Of a stretch of 64,000 nt of DNA, positions 52,848-60,505 are shown in pieces. Source of the stretch: CAYNVQ01 sp964400735 (GTDB taxonomy: Bacteria > Acidobacteriota > Aminicenantia > Aminicenantales > Aminicenantaceae). Each line of letters opens with the position of its first letter. Position 1 is the first letter of the stretch. A model generated the notes under the pieces. The model had not been told where the DNA came from and did not search any database. It saw nothing but the letters and a program-made list of their open reading frames with translations. The position numbers and the translations under genes are program-made. The stretch spans positions 992,001 through 1,056,000 of the forward strand of contig CAYNVQ010000001.1 in assembly GCA_964400735.1 (NCBI GenBank), read 5' to 3'.

Positions 52848-53648
52848 TTAGTTTTTGTTGTTTTCCCCAGGTTGGTCCTGACTAATTTGAGAAATATACG
52901 TCCTGGCTCCGGCGTAGTTTTCCTGAAAATATTGATCCGAAAGCGAATCCAGACGGATGGTCTGGTCTTTTCCGGGGGCATGGACAAAATCTCCGTTTCC
53001 AGTGTAGATTCCCACATGAGATATGCGCCCTTCATTTGGACTGCGGAAAAAAACAAGATCACCCTTCCTGAGGTCTTTCTTCTCTATAGGGATGCCCGAT
53101 CTGAACTGGGAATGGGAGGAGTGCGGAAGACTGAGGCCGACCAGGTGATAGACGGCCATGGTCAATCCGCTGCAGTCGAATCCCTCCTGGGGATCGGCTC
53201 CTCCCCAGCGGTAGGGAAGACCCAAATAGCCGAGGGCACGGTTAACAATTTGTTCGCGAACAAAATCAAGACCTGAAAGCTTAGCTTGTCGTACGGGGTG
53301 GCTTTCCGGGCTGACGATAAAATAATCGAGGATGATCCTAGCCATTTTGAGACTTTCGGCTTTTTCTCTGGCTTTCTGTCTTGTAGAAAAATCTCCGAAG
53401 CGAACTTTGTAGAGTCCGGAATCGTGTTTGAAATAGAAGGCATCCAGGTTTTGAGAGGTCAAAGCCTGGGTCAGCCGGACTGCATTATCCAGTTGCCGGA
53501 ATGCGCCAACCTGAATGGTATATCCTGCAATGGGCACTTCTATCTTGGGGGCCGAAGGTTTGGCCTCCAGGACCAAAGATGGATGTCTAGCACAGCCGAT
53601 CATCACCAGCAGCATACAGAGCAGGAAGATGAAGATCGAAGTTTTCAT
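52848..53648 (-). CDS. SPOR-NlpC/P60 cell-wall peptidase lipoprotein
   Basis: 266 residues from the ATG at 53648 (TGGAGTGGAGAAC before it). Lipoprotein signal with Cys19 (LVMIGC). A SPOR domain (about 43-113, YTIQVGAFRQLDNAVRLTQA) binds denuded glycan strands at the septum. The NlpC/P60 domain (about 130-260) has Cys159 (DCSG), His211 (SHVGIY) and His223 (HAPG), all three catalytic residues. It should cleave cell-wall peptides, perhaps during division or remodelling. Between this gene and the radical SAM gene (52551-52847) two AGAGGTCAAGC copies are seen but no gene. The SPOR and NlpC combination is clear. Confidence 0.88.
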   Translation of the reverse strand: MKTSIFIFLLCMLLVMIGCARHPSLVLEAKPSAPKIEVPIAGYTIQVGAFRQLDNAVRLTQALTSQNLDAFYFKHDSGLYKVRFGDFSTRQKAREKAESLKMARIILDYFIVSPESHPVRQAKLSGLDFVREQIVNRALGYLGLPYRWGGADPQEGFDCSGLTMAVYHLVGLSLPHSSHSQFRSGIPIEKKDLRKGDLVFFRSPNEGRISHVGIYTGNGDFVHAPGKDQTIRLDSLSDQYFQENYAGARTYISQISQDQPGENNKN

Positions 53649-53732
53649 AGTTCTCCACTCCATGGACTTGCCCATAATTTTATTCCATATTATTTTGTCG
53701 ATCAACTTCCTATTAATTTGGTGACTTAATTT

Positions 53733-53790
53733 GGTGACAGGTTACTAAATTATTATTTTGATAGATTTTGTAATTTAGTAACCTGTCACC
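53733..53790. repeat. Palindromic repeat family A, copy 3
   Basis: 58 bp with ends GGTGACAGGTTACTAAATTA and TAATTTAGTAACCTGTCACC. An extra truncated AATTTGGTGACTT stands just to the left. The right edge touches the stop codon of the DUF4384 gene. Confidence 0.85.
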
Positions 53791-53793
53791 AAA

Positions 53794-54981
53794 TTAATGA
53801 ATGTATAACTTAAACACACGGATGGAGACTTGGTCTTTTGGACTTTGCTTTAGTTTATTTATTTGATCCAGCAAACCGGCTGCGATTTTATCCTTTTCCT
53901 CCGTTGTCTCTGACCGGGAATATTCCGCATATGTAATATCCCAGGCCTGGAGCGGTTCAGCCGAAGAGGCCACATATATTTGCACCTCTCCTCCGCCCTT
54001 TTCCATGTAAAGCCAATTGGGAGGCAAGGGAACGATGATCGTCTCCCCTGCCCGGATCGGGTTCTGCGCCGGATTGTATTCTGCATTGGGGAAGAGCTGG
54101 ATGAACCGCCGATTGGCGCTGACCTGGAATACATAAAGATATCGCTCCTGAGGAAGCTCGACCAACAGGCGGTAATTGTCCTCTGCAGTCAAGCTGATGA
54201 CCTCATCGCGGGAAGCCTCGATGTCCAACCCATAAACGGATTCCGCGCCTTTCGGCTGATACTGAAACTCGATCCTCTCTGGAGCCATCCACTCCACAAA
54301 AGACGGTGCAGCCGGTGTGGCCTGTATCAATTTTTCTTTGCTTTCCAAAGGTTCCCCGGCTTTTCTTTCCCTGACTTCAGACTTCGCCATCACACCTAAG
54401 GCCTTAACCGCGGCTTTCTTGTCTGCTTCCTCATGAACTTCTCTTTCCGCTTCCTTCGGCTTCTCGACCCTTTCTATGACCTTTGTTTTTGCTGTCTGCA
54501 TCTTTACCCGCTCTGGCGGCTCTTTCTGTTCCATCCTCTCTTCTTTCTCCGCGCCCTCTATTTTTCTCGCCTCCTCTGCTCCAGCTACAGCATCTTTCGG
54601 TCTCTCAGGTTTCGCCGCTTCCTTTGTCGTTCTTTCTTCTTCAACTCCCAGGACCTTTTCTTTTTCCCCCGTCTCTTCCAGTATCTGCTTCATCCGTTCC
54701 CTTTTCTCATTGTGCGCCTTCGCCTCGACAATTCCTTTCCGTAATCCGATGACGGGCTCAATTTGCTTGGGTGGCTGAAGGACGATCACCAGGATGATGA
54801 GGGCAGCAGCCAATCCCGCCGCAGCCAGACGAACAGGCCACGTAAAAAACCCGAACCTGTCCCTTTTTTGTTTAGCGAGAAATTTCCGGTTAACTTCCTC
54901 GGTCGGGCTGATCTCGGGGGCAGCCTTCATCTCTTGAGCCGCCCATTTGTCCATCAATTCTTTGAATTTTCGTTTATCCAT
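53794..54981 (-). CDS. Membrane protein with DUF4384-like domain, probable anti-sigma factor
   Basis: 395 residues from the ATG at 54981, chosen for the AGAAAGG box just before it; a GTG lies 18 bases upstream. The short cytosolic N-terminus (MDKRKFKELMDKWAAQEMKA) precedes one membrane segment (about 52-72, LAAAGLAAALIILVIVL). A long Lys/Glu-rich stretch (about 85-225) probably forms a charged coil in the envelope. The C-terminal part (about 240-350) resembles the DUF4384 beta domain (YRLLVELPQERYLYVFQVSA). It lacks an obvious zinc motif, unlike the protein at 746. The sigma factor gene lies 57 bases upstream on the same strand. The assignment as anti-sigma rests on the context. Confidence 0.65.
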   Translation of the reverse strand: MDKRKFKELMDKWAAQEMKAAPEISPTEEVNRKFLAKQKRDRFGFFTWPVRLAAAGLAAALIILVIVLQPPKQIEPVIGLRKGIVEAKAHNEKRERMKQILEETGEKEKVLGVEEERTTKEAAKPERPKDAVAGAEEARKIEGAEKEERMEQKEPPERVKMQTAKTKVIERVEKPKEAEREVHEEADKKAAVKALGVMAKSEVRERKAGEPLESKEKLIQATPAAPSFVEWMAPERIEFQYQPKGAESVYGLDIEASRDEVISLTAEDNYRLLVELPQERYLYVFQVSANRRFIQLFPNAEYNPAQNPIRAGETIIVPLPPNWLYMEKGGGEVQIYVASSAEPLQAWDITYAEYSRSETTEEKDKIAAGLLDQINKLKQSPKDQVSIRVFKLYIH

Positions 54982-55038
54982 CGGACCTTTCTCATCCACT
55001 ATTATATACGTTTAAGGTAGCCATTTTTTTTCCTTCTC

Positions 55039-55617
55039 TCAATCCGGACCGAAGCCTTTGCGCTCGAGGCACAATTTCACCTTTTCTTCGGCGGCCATCA
55101 CATATTTTCTCACCATACTGATGGATTTTCCGAACACCTCGCTGATCTCCTCATAATTTTTCTCCAGGATGTGATACAACACAATAGCTTTTCTTTCGGA
55201 ATCTTTCCTCAGGTCTCCGATGCACTGTCGAACAGCCATCATTAGACCCGATTCATCACTGGGCCGGCCCCCGTTTTCGATGGTATCCCTCAAATAGAGA
55301 TCGCTTCCGCTGCCATTCTGGCCGATCTCTTGCTCCAGTGAGGAAAACTTCACAATTTTCTGCCGCCGGTAGACATTTATGGCCTGATTCTGTGCAATCC
55401 GGAACATCCAGGTCCTGAGAGAGGCCTTTTTGGGGTTGAATCGATGCATCTTTTCGATCACCCGGATAAAAATGTCGTGGACCATATCCTCGGGGTCGGG
55501 CACCTTCATCATGTGGGAAAAGAACACATACAACTTTTTGGCATATCTCCTGTAAAGTTCATCGAGGGCACTGGCATTTCCATCCTTTAACTGCGCGATC
55601 AACTGCTCATCGGTCAT
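55039..55617 (-). CDS. ECF-type sigma-70 family sigma factor
   Basis: 192 residues from the ATG at 55617 (MTDEQLIAQLKDGNASAL), typical of the start of ECF sigma factors; the longer frame with a Cys-rich N-terminus was not chosen. Region 2 (about 20-85, YRRYAKKLYVFFSHMMKVPD then PEDMVHDIFIRVIEKMHRF) and region 4 (about 130-190, ILEKNYEEISEVFGKSISMV) are clear. No ribosome-binding site is seen. It is followed by a membrane protein gene that probably controls it. The signal is unknown. Confidence 0.87.
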   Translation of the reverse strand: MTDEQLIAQLKDGNASALDELYRRYAKKLYVFFSHMMKVPDPEDMVHDIFIRVIEKMHRFNPKKASLRTWMFRIAQNQAINVYRRQKIVKFSSLEQEIGQNGSGSDLYLRDTIENGGRPSDESGLMMAVRQCIGDLRKDSERKAIVLYHILEKNYEEISEVFGKSISMVRKYVMAAEEKVKLCLERKGFGPD

Positions 55618-55681
55618 ATCCGATATGATAATAATATTGCACGACCCAATGCAAGAGGCCATCCCTCCCCTCTTGAATTGA

Positions 55682-55858
55682 ATTCCTCGAAAAACCGAAA
55701 CTCAAAAAAATCGACGCGAGCATATCCAAAACCTTGACGAAATATTAGACTCAATCCGATATAATCCCACTGGAGAGAAAGCGCTTCCTGATGCTCTGGA
55801 CCTTTTATCACGGCTTTTGAAATACTTCAAAACCGACAGGAACCTGTATCTAGCCTGA
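55682..55858 (+). other. Possible small or decayed gene upstream of the sigma gene
   Basis: A 58-codon open frame begins with ATT directly after TGA and ends with TGA. It reads as a good amphipathic helical protein: EHIQNLDEILDSIRYNPTGE then KALPDALDLLSRLLKYFKTD. No ATG, GTG or TTG start and no ribosome-binding site are seen. It may be a relic. The rest of 55618-56077 holds nothing else that can be supported. Confidence 0.25.
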
Positions 55859-56077
55859 ATCAATTCCAATGGTTATCGCTGATCCCAAACATGATTTGGA
55901 TCGAGGCTGATCAATACACAACCGAAAGATGTTCACCACGGATTTTTCCCAAAACCAATCGTCTTTTCCCCGAAAGGGATGATCGGCTGAAAGACCCAGC
56001 AAAATGCGCGAAAGACGTATCTCTCCCCCCAAAAAAATCGCACCTTAAGAAACTTAAGAAATGATAAGGAACCCCGA

Positions 56078-57184
56078 TTACTTTTTCGGCCCCACGATCT
56101 CGATGACGAAATCGAATGCGAAGCTGTACGAAACGCTATCCACTATCTGAAGAACATGCTTATCTCCAGGAACTGGATCGGTTATGAGGCTGATAGCGTC
56201 TCTCTTGAAAAATTTTACGATCAAGTGATCGTCCGTCAGATTCCAAGAGGCAGGATTTATCTCATCGACATCATCAGGGCCATCCTCATCCTCAGGACCG
56301 ATCATCGCAATGGCTGTAGGATCGATCTGGTCATAACCTTCCCCCCAGAATTTGACCATCACTGTCCCCGAGGATTTATCCCAATTGGTGTTCCATTTTG
56401 TCGGATTGACCTGGATCGAAAGCTCCTCTGCGTCTCTCGGTGCCTTGCCTACGATGGTTATCGTATCCGTGAGCTCGAACGGCGATTCCTCCTCGCCGTA
56501 GGTGCCCTTCACCGTTATCTCATACGTCTGGCCTGATAAGGGCTCCTCTATCAGGGCGATGGCATCTTTCTGAAGAAACTTCGCCTTGAAATAAACGCCC
56601 CCGACCTCGAAAAAGAGTCCGTCATTTTCAATAAAATGGAGGCCATCCGGTCCCCATATCTCGACGCTTTCTGTCTGTATGGTATCGTGTCCCTCTCCGT
56701 TGATTTTGGCCACGACCTCATCCTCGCTCTCGGTCCAGTCCAGATTCCACTTCTTGGGCTGGATTTGGAGGGCAAGCTCACCCTCGGTCTTTTTGTTCCG
56801 TTCCATATGAGTCAAGGTGGCGAAACAATTGGCCCCGACACAAAGTCTCATTCTTATCTCTTCTCTCGATTGAACATTCTCCAGGGGAAGTTCCGAGATG
56901 ACGTCCTTGACAAGAACCTCGACCACAGGATTCCCCAAAGGTAAATTATCGATCCTGAAGTCCCCGCTGGAATTAGGCGCAGCATTCAAGCTCGTTCCCT
57001 TTATCCCGATCTGAACATTCTCAAAACTGACACTCGAGCTGGTAATTTCCACATTTCCGCTGAGAACGGCCGAAGCTGACGAACCCAGTATGTCATTTTG
57101 AGGAGATGTGGGATTCTGACCGCAACCGACCGTCATTAGTGAGAAAGCGAGGATAACGACGAAAAGCGAATATTTTGATTTCAT
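56078..57184 (-). CDS. Lipoprotein with two tandem beta domains
   Basis: 368 residues. The lipoprotein signal ends MTVGC with Cys at about 21. A beta stretch resembling a carboxypeptidase-regulatory or surface domain follows (about 40-115, NVEITSSSVSFENVQIGIKG). Two homologous domains of about 110 residues come after it. The first starts LALQIQPKKWNLDWTESEDE and the second LSIQVNPTKWNTNWDKSSGT; both end in a TITIVG or VIEIVG strand. The family is not recognised. The position on the outer surface suggests binding. A promoter lies at 57253-57281, overlapping a hairpin that may be an operator. Confidence 0.65.
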   Translation of the reverse strand: MKSKYSLFVVILAFSLMTVGCGQNPTSPQNDILGSSASAVLSGNVEITSSSVSFENVQIGIKGTSLNAAPNSSGDFRIDNLPLGNPVVEVLVKDVISELPLENVQSREEIRMRLCVGANCFATLTHMERNKKTEGELALQIQPKKWNLDWTESEDEVVAKINGEGHDTIQTESVEIWGPDGLHFIENDGLFFEVGGVYFKAKFLQKDAIALIEEPLSGQTYEITVKGTYGEEESPFELTDTITIVGKAPRDAEELSIQVNPTKWNTNWDKSSGTVMVKFWGEGYDQIDPTAIAMIGPEDEDGPDDVDEINPASWNLTDDHLIVKFFKRDAISLITDPVPGDKHVLQIVDSVSYSFAFDFVIEIVGPKK

Positions 57185-57252
57185 ACCAGCGCCTCCCTTT
57201 TTAAGATTGTATACACCTTGACCATTTCCTCGAAAATATGCACCTGCCTATT

Positions 57253-57300
57253 ACAATAATATTGACGAGACAAATTGTCAATCACCCTTTTGGGTGATTG
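57253..57300 (-). promoter_or_regulatory. Promoter with overlapping hairpin/operator for the lipoprotein gene
   Basis: On the minus strand TTGACA (57281-57276) and TATTGT (57258-57253) are 17 bp apart. A perfect 9-bp inverted repeat, CAATCACCC (57279-57287) with loop TTTT and GGGTGATTG (57292-57300), overlaps the edge of the -35 box. A repressor bound there could block transcription. Between 57301 and 57610 the sequence is AT-rich with no gene seen. Confidence 0.5.
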
Positions 57301-57612
57301 AATCCCGATGAATGTCACCCCCATCCTCTCTGATCACCTTTTCTGTAAAATAACTTTTCAAAAAAAATAAAAAAAATTAACGCACTGAATCAACGAGACA
57401 TGTTTTGGACCTCCCCAATAATTCTTGCTCCTCAGAAACGACTTATCCGATTCGGGCTATTTATAGGGATTGACGCTTATCCAAACGGAACAGAAGAAGC
57501 CTTGAATTGTAAATAGAGAGGATGGTTTCCAGGTTTGTTTTAAAATTGGTCCGAATCTTGCAGATTCTAAAACGGATTCAACCATGGAAATAAATTGGGT
57601 GGATTTTTTTTC

Positions 57613-57660
57613 TTGACAAAACGACAGATGTCGTTTATATTATAGACGACAGATGTCGTC
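57613..57660 (+). promoter_or_regulatory. BlaI-type promoter with two operators
   Basis: TTGACA (57613-57618) and TATATT (57636-57641) have a 17-bp spacer. Two identical operator sites, ACGACAGATGTCGT, lie at 57621-57634 (within the spacer) and 57646-57659 (around the start of transcription), 25 bp centre to centre. Each has half sites ACGACA and TGTCGT. The arrangement matches known BlaI/MecI operators. Confidence 0.8.
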
Positions 57661-57679
57661 TCAAATGGGAGAATGGAGC

Positions 57680-58060
57680 ATGGTCAAAAAGCGAAAAAGA
57701 AAGCTCTCTCCGGCTAACCTCGAAATCATGAAGGCAGTCTGGGAAAAAGGAGAAGTCACGATCGCCGATGTGGTCGAAGCCATAAACGCCAGGAGACGAG
57801 AGCCGATCCGCCGGACCACTATCCAGGTCCAGATGAACCGCCTGGAAGACTACGGCTGGTTGAAGCACCGGAGCGAAGGAAGGACATACGTCTATTCGGC
57901 CGTGGTCGAGAAACAAAAAACCCGAAGAGAAATCCTGGAGGATATCAAAAACCGGGTGTTCGGCGGTTCCAGAGCAGAGCTGGTCAAATGCCTGATCGAG
58001 GACGAAGAGCTCTCGCCCAAAGAAATCGAAGAGCTTCGTGAGCTTCTGAAAAAAGATTAG
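57680..58060 (+). CDS. BlaI/MecI/CopY family repressor
   Basis: 126 residues, starting at the ATG at 57680 (MVKKRKRKLSPANLEIMKAV); the earlier ATG at 57653 lies inside operator 2 and the transcript start, so it is not used. GGGAGA lies 7 bases before it. The winged-helix domain (about 8-75) includes VTIADVVEAINARR and RTTIQVQMNRLEDYGWLK. The C-terminal half is the dimer domain. Such repressors sit on the operators and are cut by a membrane M56 protease when a signal arrives. The M56 gene follows 11 bases later, and the operators precede, so this is a closed self-regulated circuit. Confidence 0.88.
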   Translation: MVKKRKRKLSPANLEIMKAVWEKGEVTIADVVEAINARRREPIRRTTIQVQMNRLEDYGWLKHRSEGRTYVYSAVVEKQKTRREILEDIKNRVFGGSRAELVKCLIEDEELSPKEIEELRELLKKD

Positions 58061-58071
58061 GAGACTTCGAG

Positions 58072-60150
58072 ATGGGGATATCATCCGGTATTTTAGCGGC
58101 TGAATGGGTCCTGAATATCGCCGTCCAATCCCTAACGATTCTAGGGATCGGATGGCTGTTCGTCCGGCTGTTCAGACACCGCGCAGCCCCATTACGCAGC
58201 GGCATCAGCCTTGTAGCCATGTTGGTCGCTATCCTCCTTCCCCTCTTTTCCGGTCTTTTTTTAACCTTGCACTATACGCCTTTCTCAGCGACCCTTCCCC
58301 TCTCTCTTTCCCCTGCTCCAACGGCCACCGTCGATATCACAATGGCCCGGATCGACAGGCCCTCCATAGTCTCGGAAACACAAAAAATTGGATTCTTTTC
58401 CAAGATCTGGTCCGGACCGGCTGCCGTTAAATACCTCAATCTTTTCGGGATCGTTTGGGGGATGGGATTCCTGATATTTTTCTTGCGCTTCGTGGGCGGC
58501 ATAGCCTCTATCCACACTTTGAAAAAGAATATAAAAGAGCTCAATAATCCCCGAATATCCGGCTTAATAGAGGATTCAGAAAAAACGTTCTCCAGGCGCC
58601 CCCAAACAAAGGTCTGCGCCTCTTCACGAGTCCACTACCCCATGGCCATCGGGATCATCAAACCCTTCATCCTGATTCCGGAAGGACTTTTGAATAAACT
58701 CCAGGACAGTGAGCTCAGGGGAATCCTTCTCCATGAACTCTCCCACATCCACCACCACGACCAGCTAAAGGGGATTCTCCAGAGGCTCGTTATGGCCCTG
58801 AACTGGTGGAATCCGCTCGCTTATCCCTTGAGTGCAGCTCACTCCAAGGCCAGAGAGGAAATTTCCGACAATCACGTCCTTCTCCAGAACAGCTCGAAAG
58901 AGTATGCGGAGTGTTTGATCAACCTGGCGGAAAAGGCAAGTCTTTATAAAAGAATTCCGGTTTCCGCCGGACTGGCTTCTCCCCATATCCCTCTGAAGGA
59001 ACGGGTCAAACACATCTTATCTAAGGAGAGGATCATGGACACAAATCTAAAAAAATCGACCACCTGGGTGATAGCACTTACGGCCCTTCTGATTCTGATG
59101 GGAATTGCCGGTTTAAGATTGACCTTTGCGACTTCAGAGAACGAGCCGGTGATGAAGAATGTCGAAACCCAATTTTCGACGATTCAAAAAAAGGATCAGC
59201 CACAGCAACAGCAACAACAAAAAGCTGATGAAAAAAGGACGACCGAAAAAAAGGACATCAAGCCTCCTAAGTTAATCAAGAAGGTCGACCCTGTCTATCC
59301 GTCAGAAGCCAAAGAAGCGGGCATAGAAGGATCGGTCACCCTAGAGGCCACGACGAACAAACAGGGCCGCGTAGAAAACGTGAAAATCCTGAGGTCCGTT
59401 CCGGAATTGGACCAGGCCGCCATCGACGCTGTCAAGCAGTGGGTCTACGAGCCGATGGTGATCGACGGCGAACCCCATGGCGTGGTTTTTACGGTCACCT
59501 GCCGCTTTTCGCTCGATGATAAAAAATCAGGGAAAAGCTTCGAAGGAGGCGTCGTAGGAATGGATGAGAAGCCGGCGGTAAGAGCTATCGGTGAGATCAA
59601 GCCTCCCAAGCTGATCAAAAAAGTCGATCCAGTTTACCCTGCTGAAGCTAAAGAGGCAGGTATCGAAGGGATAGTCATTGTGGAGGCGACCACAGATATT
59701 TATGGCAGGGTAATCGATACCAAGGTACTCCAATCCATTCCTGAGCTCGACCAGGCCGCCATCGACGCCGTTAAGCAGTGGATCTACGAGCCGATGGTGA
59801 TCGACGGCGAACCCCGTGGCATCATTTTTACGGTCACCTGCACCTTCAAGCTGGATGAGCCTATTCGGGCTGTTGGGGATATAAAGCCCCCCAAGCCGAT
59901 CAAAATGGTCAAGCCTGCCTACCCTGAGGAAGCCAAAAAAGCAGGAATCGAAGGGGTGGTCATTCTGGAGGTCACCACTGACAAAACTGGAAGGGTCGTC
60001 AAAACAAAGGTTCTGAGGTCCATCCCTGAGCTCGACCAGGCCGCCATGGACGCCGTCAAACAGTGGGTGTATGAGCCGGCAATAATCGACGGCAAACCGA
60101 AAAGCATAGTCTTCACCGTCACAGTGAGCTTCCAAAAAGATAATAATTAG
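58072..60150 (+). CDS. M56 (BlaR1-type) membrane protease with three C-terminal TonB domains
   Basis: 692 residues. Three or four membrane segments (about 10-32, 42-64, 120-145, and 331-352) enclose a cytosolic M56 domain with HELSH (His221, Glu222, His225) and a downstream AREEISD (Glu262/263, Asp266). The protease is therefore probably active and likely cuts the BlaI-type repressor. The penicillin-binding domain of BlaR1 is absent. Instead a Gln/Lys-rich linker (about 370-395) is followed by three TonB C-terminal domains at about 395-483, 509-597 and 603-692, each with the pattern VDPVYP, EGxVxLEA, DQAAIDAVKQWVYEPM. One TonB domain is usual in such proteins; three is striking. A periplasmic contact with an outer-membrane partner is likely. 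Confidence 0.87.
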   Translation: MGISSGILAAEWVLNIAVQSLTILGIGWLFVRLFRHRAAPLRSGISLVAMLVAILLPLFSGLFLTLHYTPFSATLPLSLSPAPTATVDITMARIDRPSIVSETQKIGFFSKIWSGPAAVKYLNLFGIVWGMGFLIFFLRFVGGIASIHTLKKNIKELNNPRISGLIEDSEKTFSRRPQTKVCASSRVHYPMAIGIIKPFILIPEGLLNKLQDSELRGILLHELSHIHHHDQLKGILQRLVMALNWWNPLAYPLSAAHSKAREEISDNHVLLQNSSKEYAECLINLAEKASLYKRIPVSAGLASPHIPLKERVKHILSKERIMDTNLKKSTTWVIALTALLILMGIAGLRLTFATSENEPVMKNVETQFSTIQKKDQPQQQQQQKADEKRTTEKKDIKPPKLIKKVDPVYPSEAKEAGIEGSVTLEATTNKQGRVENVKILRSVPELDQAAIDAVKQWVYEPMVIDGEPHGVVFTVTCRFSLDDKKSGKSFEGGVVGMDEKPAVRAIGEIKPPKLIKKVDPVYPAEAKEAGIEGIVIVEATTDIYGRVIDTKVLQSIPELDQAAIDAVKQWIYEPMVIDGEPRGIIFTVTCTFKLDEPIRAVGDIKPPKPIKMVKPAYPEEAKKAGIEGVVILEVTTDKTGRVVKTKVLRSIPELDQAAMDAVKQWVYEPAIIDGKPKSIVFTVTVSFQKDNN

Positions 60151-60226
60151 ATTGCTTCGGCCTTAGGGCCTCGCAATAGACGCGCATTCCTGAAGAGGGA
60201 TCAAGGAAAGCCGCCGCTCCGCGGTA

Positions 60227-60309
60227 GGGGACGCTCCTTAAGGTACCACCCTATAAGATTATGTCGGTGTGGGGACGTTCCCCAAGGTACCACAATAAAG
60301 GAACGCCCC
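60227..60309. repeat. Repeat B, copy 7 (rearranged)
   Basis: Two left ends in tandem, GGGGACGCTCCTTAAGG (60227-60243, continuing to 60254) and GGGGACGTTCCCCAAGG (60271-60287), and a broken right end AAAGGAACGCCCC (60297-60309). It looks like two copies fused with loss of the middle. The 355-base gap up to the GH3 gene holds nothing else. Confidence 0.75.
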
Positions 60310-60505
60310 TTCAACGACAATTCTCTAAGAAGAGCTGCCCCCGACATCGTTCTTAGGCAGACATTGATTCAAAACGATACCTATACCTAAATCAAACAAA
60401 GCGCTGAAGTCCAGTTAAAATATCCTAAGATTGCTTGTCTAAACCTGATTTATTTATTAGACTGATGCAGGCAAGTCGAATCAATCGGCACTGGGAGATA
60501 AGCAA

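Noticed and set aside
57680..60150. BlaI/M56 pair as a beta-lactam resistance system
   Set aside because: The M56 protein has no penicillin-binding domain and no beta-lactamase gene is in the operon.
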